From assembly GCA_963780045.1 (NCBI GenBank), contig CAVZZZ010000001.1, positions 2,542,001-2,606,000 of the forward strand: DNA of 64,000 nucleotides, given 5' to 3'. The position numbers and the translations under genes were made by a program. The DNA is from JANXQG01 sp963780045 (GTDB lineage: Bacteria > Planctomycetota > Planctomycetia > Pirellulales > Thermoguttaceae). The notes below the pieces were generated by a model that saw only the letters and a list, made by a program, of their open reading frames with translations, was not told the DNA's origin and searched no databases. Shown here piece after piece: positions 1 through 7,872 of the stretch; the first letter of the stretch is position 1; every line of letters starts with the position of its first letter.

Positions 1-1453
1 CGTCGACCGTGTACTTGTGATACTGGTTGAATTGCAGCAGTCCGCGGGCGCGGGCGAAGTCGGGAAGGAACCGCTCCAGGATCGCCATGTCGTGCAGCTC
101 GCGGAGAAACTTGCCGATGCGGCCCGGATGCGCCAGCAGCGACATGAAATGCCGGCTGGCCTCCGGCGGCAAGTTCGCCGGCAAACCGGCTGCCTCGCGG
201 CGGACCGTCTCCCAGGTGCAGGAGGATATCCGGGCGTCGTGCTGGTTCGCCAGATCGACCATCCGCATGATGGCCGTGAGGTTGCCCCGCAGTTGCGCCG
301 TTCCCCGGCGCGTGGGCATCATTCCGACCGGCCCGACGATATATTCCCCTTCGATGCGATGGCCGAATAGCTCCGTCAGCGCGACATCCAACCACGGGCG
401 GCCTGTGGCCTTGGCCATGAACTTCGCGGCCACGTGGCTGACGCGGTTCGTGTGGCGGAAGTACTCCTGCATGAAACGTTCCACCGGCAGCAGGCCGCCC
501 GCCGCGGGCGTTTCCGCGGCGGAGACAACGGGGACATGACTGATTTCCCGGAACGGCCCGGAGGGTGCTTCGCAGAAATCAGTCATGTCCCCGTTTTCCG
601 CCGGCGGCGGGCAGCGGCCCTCGGCGATCCGCACTTGCTCGGACCTGCTGAGAACGTCGTTCGCCTGCCGGGCGTGGACGTGCAAGTCGTTTCGGAGCCA
701 GAGCAAAAAGGCATAGGCCCCCTGCACGGCGTCGAAATCCTCGTGGCTGAGGATGCCGGCGTCGCGCAGCTCGTCCAGTTCGGCGATGCCGTAGCGGACG
801 AAGCCGATCCAGCGGAGCAGGGCAACGTCGCGGAGCGCACCCCGCGAACGCTTGATGTTCGGCTCCAGCAGGAAAACGGTCTCGCCGTAGCGGCGGCGCT
901 CGTCGTTGCGGACCTTGCGGATGCCGGCCAAGAGCCGCCCTCGCCGCCAGGCGACGCCCTGGCGGAAGGCGTGCCGGAAGCTCTCGAAGATGGCCTGGCT
1001 GCCCGCAAGCAGCCGCGAATCGACCATTGCGGTGCAGATCATGGGGTCGCGCGTGGCCATGCGGCAGGCCTCGGCCACCGTGCGGACGCTGTGTCCGAGC
1101 TCCAATCCCGCGTCGAACACGTCGCGGATCAGCCGCTCCGCCAGCGGCGCCAGCCGCGGCGCCGCGGACTTGCGGTGCAGGATCATCAGGTCGACGTCGC
1201 TGAACGGCGCCACGTCGCGGCGGCCGTAGCCTCCATAGGCGACGACGGCAATGTCGTTCAGCAGCCCCTTCGGTCCATCCTCGCCCAGGTCCTTCAAGGC
1301 GTCGTCCAACAAATCGCGCACCACCGCATCGCGGAGGTTGGCGTTGAGCGCGCAAAGCTCGACGCCCGCGCAGCCCGCGGCGTGCCGGGCCTTGAAATCC
1401 TCCTGGCCTTTCGCCAGTCGCGCCTTGGCGGCCAACACGTTGGAACGAAGCAT
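1..1453 (-). CDS. glnD: PII uridylyltransferase GlnD, N-terminal 484 residues (cut by window edge)
   Basis: Bifunctional uridylyltransferase/uridylyl-removing enzyme that modifies the PII nitrogen regulator in the cytoplasm. The nucleotidyltransferase core is visible: GGYGRRDVAPFSDVDL at residues 74-89 (glycine motif plus the DxD metal pair), then LEPNIKRSRGALRD and LLPVERFMQEYFRHT, all typical of GlnD. The last visible residues, FNQYHKYTVD, are the beginning of the HD phosphohydrolase domain, so the gene continues beyond base 1. Start chosen at the ATG at 1453, just after an AGGAAA-like site. A 69-bp perfect inverted-repeat element (527-595) is read through in frame at residues about 287-309, in the loop between the NTase helical region and the HD domain. 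The frame is open throughout. Confidence 0.9.
   Translation of the reverse strand, partial: MLRSNVLAAKARLAKGQEDFKARHAAGCAGVELCALNANLRDAVVRDLLDDALKDLGEDGPKGLLNDIAVVAYGGYGRRDVAPFSDVDLMILHRKSAAPRLAPLAERLIRDVFDAGLELGHSVRTVAEACRMATRDPMICTAMVDSRLLAGSQAIFESFRHAFRQGVAWRRGRLLAGIRKVRNDERRRYGETVFLLEPNIKRSRGALRDVALLRWIGFVRYGIAELDELRDAGILSHEDFDAVQGAYAFLLWLRNDLHVHARQANDVLSRSEQVRIAEGRCPPPAENGDMTDFCEAPSGPFREISHVPVVSAAETPAAGGLLPVERFMQEYFRHTNRVSHVAAKFMAKATGRPWLDVALTELFGHRIEGEYIVGPVGMMPTRRGTAQLRGNLTAIMRMVDLANQHDARISSCTWETVRREAAGLPANLPPEASRHFMSLLAHPGRIGKFLRELHDMAILERFLPDFARARGLLQFNQYHKYTVD
527..595. repeat. REP-like palindrome (family A) inserted in frame in glnD
   Basis: Two perfect 21-bp inverted arms (527-547 and 575-595, core GGGGACATGACTGATTTC) enclose 27 bp. 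The total of 69 bp is exactly 23 codons, so glnD stays in frame. The arm core differs by one base from the terminal repeats of the RAYT element at 4544-5290 (GGGGACATCACTGATTTT), so this is probably a non-autonomous relative of that family. Confidence 0.85.
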
Positions 1454-1922
1454 TTTCCTATGATACCCTCATTCGAGCGCGAGCAATATGAGAGTCTTTT
1501 TCGGAACCGAACGAATGGCATCATAGTACCGCCGTTGGTGACCGTTTTCTTATGGACGCTGCTACCGCGCGTAATTCAGGCCGGCGTTGGCAGGCGCGGG
1601 GCTAGCAGCAGGCTTGGCCGCTGCGGGATGCCGCGGAAGAAGTCGCGGTAGAGCGGGGCGAGGCGGTTGGGATGCCAGGCTTGGCGCGCTCGCGTGCGGC
1701 AAGGCTCACTTTTTCTCTCCATCGCCGAAGAGGAATAAAAAGGAATCGTGGTGCGGGCGGTCCTGGCCGGCGCCTTCCCAGCCGTAGGCGTACTGGCCGA
1801 TGTGCCAGAGGCGGGTCGCCGCGTCCACCATGGTCTTGCAACCGCATTGCCGATTAATTTGTTGCTTTCCATTAACAACGAAACGTCGCCCTTAAGGTGA
1901 CTCCGACTTCCACGTGATTCGA
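1454..1922. other. Intergenic region with an unassigned minus-strand fragment
   Basis: No complete gene. On the minus strand from about 1888 down to a TGA at 1706-1708 there is an open stretch of about 60 codons containing TRLWHIGQYAYGWEG and DSFLFLFGDGEKK. It has protein-like composition but no credible start or family assignment; it may be the tail of a lost gene. Confidence 0.3.
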
Positions 1923-3450
1923 TTATTCGTCAAACCAAATAACGCCAGGGTCGGTATTCACGGTTACTGCCGGCCTCGCTTCCCGAAACGCGCGTACACC
2001 CTTTTCCGACACGGCGGTTCTAAAGAGATTAAGACGTTTCAAGGAGGGAAGTGCTTTTAGGCGTTCAAGGCCAGTATCAGAAATCGAGGTGGAACGCAGA
2101 TCTAGTGTTTGGAGACGCGGCATTCCACTAAGGCGCTCGCATGCGGCGTCCGTTATCGGCGTGAAATCCAAGCAAAGCGTGCGAAGCTTCGCAAGCTTGC
2201 TGATCGGCGCCAGTTGCGCGTCGGAAACTTCGATGCCCGTCAAATCAAGTTGCGCAAGTTCTGACAGTTCAGCGATTTGCGCAAGTCCCGCGCCCGTTAC
2301 CTTCGTGCCGAAAAGATTGAGGGACTTCAGACGCCCAAGCGACAACACCCCCTTCATGCCATTGTCATCCACGCCGGAACCGAAGAGATCCAACTTTGCA
2401 AGGTTTGTCAGTCCCTTTAGGGCCGCCAAGCCCGTTCCGTTTAGTTTCTCCGCCCCGGAAAGATCGAGCTCTCGGAGATGAACGAGGTACTTCAGGTGGC
2501 CAAGCGCGGCGTCGGTAATACTCGATCTATCGAGGCTCACCGTCTCCAATTTCGGTAAGCATGCTAAGGCCTCGACTCCCCGGTTCGGCAACCGCCGTAT
2601 TGCCGATGAACAGCTCACGTAGTTGCCGGAACCCGCACAAGTGCTTCATCCCCGCGTCGCCGACCTTGGTGTCCTCCAACGAGAAACTCTCCAGACATGG
2701 AAGGGCGGGTAAGTGTTCCAGTCCGGCGTCATCGACGTCAGTAGTTGACAGGTCGAGGGAGCGGAGGCGCGTCATCGCCTTTAAGTTTACTAGGCCGGTA
2801 CCGCTGATGTCGTTTGCATTCAGATTGAGTTCGCGCAGGCGCTTCAATCCGCGCAGATTGACCAAGTCCGCGTCTACAACTTGGCAGACCGACAGCGCGA
2901 GATATTCAAGTCCCGTCAAGTCACGGATCAATTTGCAGCCTTCGCGCGTGAGCGAGCAGCGTTCGAGCGACAGCGTCCGCAAGTGCTGCAGGTCCTTGAG
3001 ACATCGCAGGCCTTGTCCATGGAGGTTGTAAGCGTCCCTGATTTTCAACGACCTGAGGTTTGCCAACGGCTTGAGGTATTCAAGGTCCGCGTCGTTAATC
3101 ACAGTTTTTAGTTCCGCGACGTTAACCGCACTAAATCCCAGGTCAAGGTCTTCGAGCTGCAATAGTGCCTCGATCGGCTTCAAGGCTCCCGGCTGAAGCT
3201 CGCACACCTCGACCTTCAGCGACAAAAGATTCGGCAAGCCACGCAAGTGAGCCAACTCGCCACTTTTGATAACGCGCTTCGATAGATCCACGGCAGTAAC
3301 GACGCCGCTTTTCGACCTTGTCACCTGAGCACCAAGCTTCTGAACTGCCGCGATCTCACTTGGATCGTCGCGAGACGCCGCGTCGAGTCCGCGAGAGACT
3401 CCCGCCGCCGCAAGGGAAACCGCGAAGACTACAATTGACAAATGTCGCAT
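1923..3450 (-). CDS. Secreted leucine-rich-repeat protein, split by a one-base frameshift
   Basis: An N-terminal signal peptide (MRHLSIVVFAVSLAAAG) is followed by about 17 leucine-rich repeats of 23-24 residues of the type L..L..L.L..T.ITDAGL..L, common in secreted planctomycete LRR proteins of unknown ligand. The reading frame shifts near 2582: the upstream frame (3450 to about 2583) ends in GNTAV and the downstream frame resumes with NRGVEALACLPKLETVSL, exactly where the repeat should continue. The data fit one extra base in a G/C run. Merged length is about 508 residues. It is probably an extracellular or periplasmic binding protein. A tandem REP-like repeat abuts the start codon. Confidence 0.8.
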
Positions 3451-3455
3451 GAGAT

Positions 3456-3512
3456 GAGGGAAAAAGGGGTCAGAACTGTTTTCGGAGGGAAAAAGGGGTC
3501 AGAACTGTTTTC
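3456..3512. repeat. Tandem pair of a REP-like 28-mer (family B)
   Basis: Two identical 28-bp copies (3456-3483 and 3485-3512), core AAAAAGGGGTCAGAACTG, separated by one base. The same core recurs at 16591-16604. It lies directly upstream of the LRR gene start, in its putative promoter or leader. Confidence 0.8.
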
Positions 3513-3525
3513 AGCCGTAAATAAT

Positions 3526-3598
3526 GTCGCGGTAGGGACGCCGGTTGCCCGGCGCCCCCCGCACAGATCCGTACGTGAAGGACTACCTCATACGGCTC
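3526..3598 (-). ncRNA. Group II intron RNA domains V and VI
   Basis: On the minus strand 3598-3566 reads GAGCCGTATGAGG ... CACGTACGGATC, the 33-nt hairpin that forms domain V in bacterial group II introns. It is followed by a G-rich helix (GGGGGGCGCCGG / CCGGCGTCCC) matching domain VI. It sits directly after the RT frame, as expected. Confidence 0.75.
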
Positions 3599-4543
3599 TT
3601 ACCTTGGGTGCTTCACGGCAAAGCGCGCGGCGGGATAGGGATGGAGGATTTGGGCTTTGGGCATCCATCGCCGCGCCAAACGCTGAAACCGCGACCAGGA
3701 CCAGGAACGTCCTTTCTGGCTGCGTCTTCGAAGTACACGCAGCCATAGACGTTCGACCTGGGTGCAGAATTCGTCGAGGCAGTTGATGTTGCCCGGCACC
3801 GCGTGGTAGTTGAGCCACCCACGAACGACCGATCGTAACCAACTGCCCACCTCGCTCACCTTGCTGTGCATGCGGAACCTCAACTGCTGTTTGATTTCCA
3901 GCAGTTTGGCCCGTAGCCGCTTGGCAATCGTTTTGCGTTTGACCGTGAAGGTCCCCTTCCTCGTTTTCCCGCAGCAATGCGTGAATCCCAGGAAGTTGAA
4001 CGACTCCGGTTTCCCGTCGCCCCGCTTCTCGCGGCGTTCGGCCGCGTAGCGTCCGAACTCGATGAGCCGGGTTTTCTCCGGGTGTAGCTGTAGCCCGAAC
4101 TTTTCCATGCGAGCTTGCAACTCGCGTAGAAATCGTTCGGCATCCACTTGCGATTGGAATCCCATGACGAAATCGTCGGCATAGCGGACGATAATCACCG
4201 ATCCGCGTGCATGACGTTCTCGCCATTGGTTCGCCCACAGGTCCAAGACGTAATGCAGGAATACGTTCGCCAGGAGCGGTGAAATCACCGAACCCTGCGG
4301 CGTGCCTACCGTCGTCCGCGACCATTGGCCGTCTTCGGAGACTCCCGCCCTCAGCCACTTGCGGATCAGGCGTAGTATCCGTCGATCGGCAATCCGGTGC
4401 TCAAGAAACCTCAGCATCCATTCGTGGTCGATGTTGTCAAAGAACCCGCGAATGTCCGCGTCCAGCACCCAGTTTACCTTGTGGTGTTCGATGCCCACGT
4501 GCAATGCGTCCAACGCATCGTGACAGCCTCGCCTCGGCCGGGC
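3599..4543 (-). pseudogene. ltrA: Group II intron reverse transcriptase/maturase, C-terminal fragment
   Basis: RT domains from about motif 2a onward are present: RGFFDNIDHEWML, GTPQGSVISPLLANVFLHY, the catalytic RYADDFVMGF (YADD at 4172-4183), LGF in motif 5-6, and the maturase X domain GWLNYHAVPGN. Everything upstream of PRRGCHDALDALH (the first RT domains) is missing because the RAYT element joins here. No frameshift lies inside the remaining 315 codons, so the truncation may be fairly recent. It cannot support splicing or retrohoming. Confidence 0.85.
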
Positions 4544-5290
4544 ATGAAAAGGGGACATCACTGATTTTCGGCCTTGCGGGGCCGCCCGGCGCTGTGCAAA
4601 GTGAATTCCAGCCGCAAACGCGCCACCGTCCGCTCGACCCATTGCCGCGGCCCCAACGGACGCCCGCGCTGGACACAGGTGCGAATTCCGTCCAATTGTT
4701 CCTCCTTCAACGCGCGGTTGACCCGTGCCAACCAATCCCGCGGCCGCTCCACAGGCCAGGCGGAAAGAGGCACGTCCGCGGCCTCCTCCGCACGTTGCCA
4801 AAGCCCGCTCCACCGCCATTGCTCGGCGCGCTCCGCGAGGCCCGCTCGCAAGGCATTGGCCTCGACGTAGCGACACAGGGTCAGGAAGTAGTCGTCCTCA
4901 GCCACGGGAAAGCTCTTGAACCGCCCTTGGTACAAGTGGCCGCCGCCCCGGCTGTGATAATGTTCATGATAGCGGCGGACATGCGTCACGCCCACCCAGC
5001 CCAGCCAGCGCCCTAAGGCGTCGTCCGCACCCGGCCGGACGACCAAGTGCCAGTGATTGGGCATCAGGCAATAGGTGAAGACCTCCACAGGGTACCGTTC
5101 CAAGCCTTCGGCCAAGACTCGCTGGAAAGCCTCGTAGTCGCCGCCCTTGTGAAAAATGCGCATCCGCCCATTCCCGCGATTAAGAACGTGGTACACCATC
5201 CCAGCCTCGGTCGATCGAGCAGTTCGCGGCATCTCGGCAGGGTATCACGTCACTCCCGCCTCGTCAATATCAGTGATGTCCCCTTTTCAT
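4544..5290 (-). mobile_element. Complete RAYT insertion element with 25-bp terminal inverted repeats
   Basis: The left end (4544-4568) and right end (5266-5290, inverted) match at 24 of 25 bases, core GGGGACATCACTGATTTT. They enclose a single transposase gene whose TGA stop lies inside the left terminal repeat. At 747 bp it is an intact REPtron-like unit. It joins the group II intron RT at its left end. Confidence 0.8.
4558..5232 (-). CDS. REP-associated tyrosine transposase (RAYT, Y1/TnpA family)
   Basis: A 224-residue single-domain Y1 (HUH) transposase. Motifs in order: GMVYHVLNRGNGRMRIF at the N-terminus, CLMPNHWHLVV (the HUH histidine pair), GGHLYQGRFKSF, and YFLTLCRYVEANALRAGLA with the catalytic tyrosine in the RYVEANALRA helix. 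Such enzymes cut single-stranded DNA at REP hairpins. The gene is full-length and intact, with ATG at 5232, and both flanks carry the matching terminal repeats, so it may still be active. Confidence 0.93.
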   Translation of the reverse strand: MPRTARSTEAGMVYHVLNRGNGRMRIFHKGGDYEAFQRVLAEGLERYPVEVFTYCLMPNHWHLVVRPGADDALGRWLGWVGVTHVRRYHEHYHSRGGGHLYQGRFKSFPVAEDDYFLTLCRYVEANALRAGLAERAEQWRWSGLWQRAEEAADVPLSAWPVERPRDWLARVNRALKEEQLDGIRTCVQRGRPLGPRQWVERTVARLRLEFTLHSAGRPRKAENQ

Positions 5291-5458
5291 ACTCTGGCCA
5301 TTCGCACTGAACTCCTCATCGGTCAAAATCCGACATTGCAACTATGCGAAATCCGCGGGTCCAGACCAACGCTTCCTTCGAGATGGCGGGCCGTGCAACG
5401 ATACATGCGATAGTCCGATAGAGGGAGTCTTGCTCTCGAAGACCGCTGAGACGATCCC

Positions 5459-5789
5459 GTGAAATTACGAACAATTGCGTCGCTAACCATCCTGATAGCT
5501 TTGTCGGTGCCGCATCTGGTCCATGGCGATGCGGTATATTCGAACCAGTCGCATAATGCCGTGCAATGCGGAAATCGCTGCGCGCAGGTTCACTATCGAC
5601 TCTACGGCACTGATCAGCGCCGGAGGTAGTCATCAGGAGTCGAACCTGTATCGCTATCGGCCGCTGCAACCGAGTGTGAGGCTGTACCACAGTGACGAGA
5701 ATCAAGGGTCAATCTGCCACGGCCCTAATGGCACGGATCTACGAGTTACAATGAGTCCCGACAGGCAAGCCGCTATCTTCTCAATATAG
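5459..5789 (+). CDS. Possible small secreted protein, split by a frameshift
   Basis: From a GTG at 5459 the frame reads a convincing signal peptide (KLRTIASLTILIALSVPHLV, cleavage near HGDA) and runs 56 codons to a TAG at 5627. One base later the adjacent frame continues with SHQESNLYRYRPLQPSVRL and stops at 5789, giving about 110 residues with two cysteines in CGNRC. Many genes here are split this way, so one locus is plausible. No family recognised and no strong ribosome-binding site; the GTG start is a guess. Confidence 0.35.
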
Positions 5790-5853
5790 GTTTCAGCATC
5801 CATTTATTGACCGAGCAATTCAGTCGAGCACTGCGTTTTTGATCCCGCAGAGC

Positions 5854-6345
5854 GACCAGGGCCAGACCTTAAATTACAGGTATGACCTGCTGCGGTCGTG
5901 GTGTTACTATTCATTGGTCGTACTCGGCGGTTTATCACGACAGGGGCACGTGCCGGCTGACTACACGTGTCAACTCCTCTGCGTACTTGGCGGCTCCCGC
6001 CCCGGCCAAGCAAACGTCGCATTTCCCTTTCATAACATTTAGGTGTGGCAATCAAGGCTCGTTCGCGGGCAGGCGAAGGACTCGCCCGGACTTACCGCGA
6101 ATGGGCAGCGCGACAACCCCTCAATGTCCAGTCGGGGAGCGAGCATGATTCGGCAAGCAAGATATTTCCCCTTGGCCGCGAAAGCCGCCCCCAAGCCGCT
6201 GTGCGGCGGAAAATTCAGGAAGCGTTGCCGCGCAAGGGCTTACGTCATGCGAAAATCGCCGGACCATGAAAACGGCCGCTCGTTTCGCAGACAAATGTCA
6301 GACACCTAACTCCTTGCGGCGCGAGGACTTGCGGCGAAGCACACA
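5854..6345. repeat. Copy 1 of a 513-bp-period tandem duplication
   Basis: The block starting GGGCCAGACCTTAAATTACA is repeated 513 bp downstream with roughly 75-80 percent identity by eye, including the TTTATCACGACA, CGCGACAACCCCTCA and CTTACGTCATGCGAAAA segments. Neither copy carries a convincing gene; frames differ between copies and contain stops. Confidence 0.75.
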
Positions 6346-6366
6346 CGACAAGTGGCGATAAAGCAC

Positions 6367-6860
6367 GATCAGGGCCAGACCTTAAATTACAGGTATGACC
6401 TGCTGCGGTCGTCGTGGCACTATTCGCGGGTCGTACTTGTCTGTTTATCACGACAGTTGCATGTGCCGGCCGACTACGCATTTCAACTCTTCTCCACATC
6501 CAACGGTTCCACTGCCAAGCGAACGTCACACTCGCCTTTTTATACCACTTCGGAGCGGCAAGTCAAAGTCTCGATCCCAGACGAAGCGAAGGCTCGCGGG
6601 GATTTAGCACGAATCGGGGCGCGACAACCCCTCATTTCAAGCCGCGGGGCCACGATCCGGCGAGCAAATTATTTTCCCTTGGCCGCGAAAACAGCCCCCA
6701 AAGCCGCCGCTCGGCGGGAAATCTCCAAGTCGTTGCCGCATAAGGGCTTACGTCATGCGAAAAACGCCGGACCAGGAAAACGGCCGTTCGTTTCGCAAAC
6801 AAATGTCAAGAGACCTAAACCCTTGCCGCGCAAGGACTTACGTCGACGGACACGCGACAT
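6367..6860. repeat. Copy 2 of the 513-bp-period tandem duplication
   Basis: Second unit, starting ATCAGGGCCAGACC at 6368. An internal motif TTGCCGCGCAAGGRCTTACG occurs near 6225 in copy 1 and near 6825 in copy 2, with a degenerate version on the minus strand near 16085-16125. No gene is supported. Confidence 0.7.
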
Positions 6861-7047
6861 CTATCAAGCCATGTTGACACCCGATAAGAAATGTTATACG
6901 ATGACGGGAAGCGCCCTCACCGACCACCGCTTCGCGGCGGTGCCCGCCTCTCCCGGTGGACGAGGGGACTAGGAAAGCGGTTGCCGCGAGAGAATGCAAT
7001 GAGCCCAAAGACGGCAATTGTTTACCTCCGGCTGCGCGCCGCATTAA

Positions 7048-7075
7048 TCCATTCCGGCAGAACGGACCTACCGCC
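7048..7075. repeat. Dispersed palindrome family D, single copy
   Basis: TCCATTCCGGCAGAACGGAC is an imperfect palindrome. The same core occurs at 10623-10651 and 10715-10746 inside the polysaccharide deacetylase gene. Here it lies in non-coding DNA. Confidence 0.7.
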
Positions 7076-7110
7076 GGCTGGTGCATAAGATACACGGAGG
7101 CGGGGATTCC

Positions 7111-7217
7111 TGAGCGGTGTCTGAGCGATGTCTGAGCGGGTTGTGAGCCGATCCTAAGCCCGTTCTGAGCCGCTTCTAAGCCGGTTGTGAGCGGGTTGTG
7201 AGCGGGTTGTGAGGGGG
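7111..7217. repeat. 11-bp-period tandem array 1
   Basis: Nine full units of 11 bp plus a partial one, consensus TGAGCGGGTTG with variation mainly in the last six positions (TGAGCGATGTC, TAAGCCCGTTC and others). It lies in the non-coding stretch upstream of the DUF1501 gene. The period is close to one helical turn. Confidence 0.9.
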
Positions 7218-7562
7218 AAAACGGCCGAAAACACGGGGAATTGTCGATGCTCAAGACGCGAAGAAAAAAATCCGGCCCGGAGCGCCGCGAGATGTACCAG
7301 CGGTTAGAGATCGGAGGTCGGAAGTTAGAGTTGACGACAGGAAAATCAAAGGACAGAAAGATGGCTGACAAAACATGGGACACGAATTCATTCAACGAGC
7401 ACTCGACCAACGCCGGCGGGTTGGCACTGCGCGATCCGCGCTCATCGGCGCAATCCGCGGTCGATTTCGCATCGGCGGCCACGCTTGCGGTTCGCCCTTC
7501 AACTCCCTACTCCAGGCCCCCTCCTCGAGGCACCTGGCATTTGTCATATCCGAAAGCCGGGT

Positions 7563-7644
7563 TCCAAGGTTCCTCCAAGGTGCGTTCAAGGTTGGACCAA
7601 AGTCCATTCAAAGTTCGTTCAAGCTGTCTCCAAAGTTCTTCCCC
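7563..7644. repeat. 11-bp-period tandem array 2
   Basis: Seven units of 11 bp, consensus roughly TTCAAGGTTCG (TCCAAGGTTCC, TTCAAGGTTGG, TTCAAAGTTCG, TCCAAAGTTCT). The consensus differs from array 1 but the period is the same, with a shared GGTT core. About 160 bp upstream of the promoter proposed for the DUF1501 gene. Confidence 0.85.
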
Positions 7645-7806
7645 GGCAAGATAATCGCGAAAAACACGGCGATTCCTCGATAATTGAAGGCGAAGAAAAA
7701 ACTGGTTGCCTTTGGACTGCTAAAGAGCCCGGCGAGCAACACTTTATCCAACCCTCTCGCGGTAGGCGAGGGAAAAGTTCCGCGCGGACGCGAGAAAACG
7801 CACCCC

Positions 7807-7835
7807 TTGCTGAGCGTAAGTTAAAGCGTTATAAT
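7807..7835 (+). promoter_or_regulatory. Putative sigma-70 promoter of the DUF1501 gene
   Basis: TTGCTG (7807-7812), a 17-base spacer and a perfect TATAAT (7830-7835), placing transcription start near 7842, about 30 bases before the ATG at 7873. Confidence 0.55.
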
Positions 7836-7872
7836 GCCAAGAGTGAAGGATTCTAAGCCGGAAGCCACGCCC

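Larger units (their letters stand above)
3526..4543 (-). mobile_element. Group II intron, 3' part only, truncated by a RAYT element
   Basis: The segment holds the C-terminal part of the intron-encoded reverse transcriptase followed by the catalytic RNA domains V and VI. The probable intron 3' end is at about 3526 (minus-strand sequence CTACCGCGAC). The 5' half is absent: at 4544 the RT frame runs into the terminal repeat of the RAYT element, and no RT sequence is found beyond 5290. The intron is therefore dead. Boundaries at the 3' end are inferred from the usual position after domain VI. Confidence 0.75.

Noticed and set aside
3456..3512. Tandem repeat considered as a minimal CRISPR
   Set aside because: One-base spacing between copies, no spacers and no cas genes.
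6874..6902. TTGACA with TATACG or TACGAT at 15-17 bases
   Set aside because: Perfect -35 but poor -10 and no gene downstream for almost 1 kb; not listed as a promoter.
6838..7482. 214-codon minus-strand open frame
   Set aside because: Runs through the 11-bp array and repeat D; no family, no conserved pattern, no ribosome-binding site.
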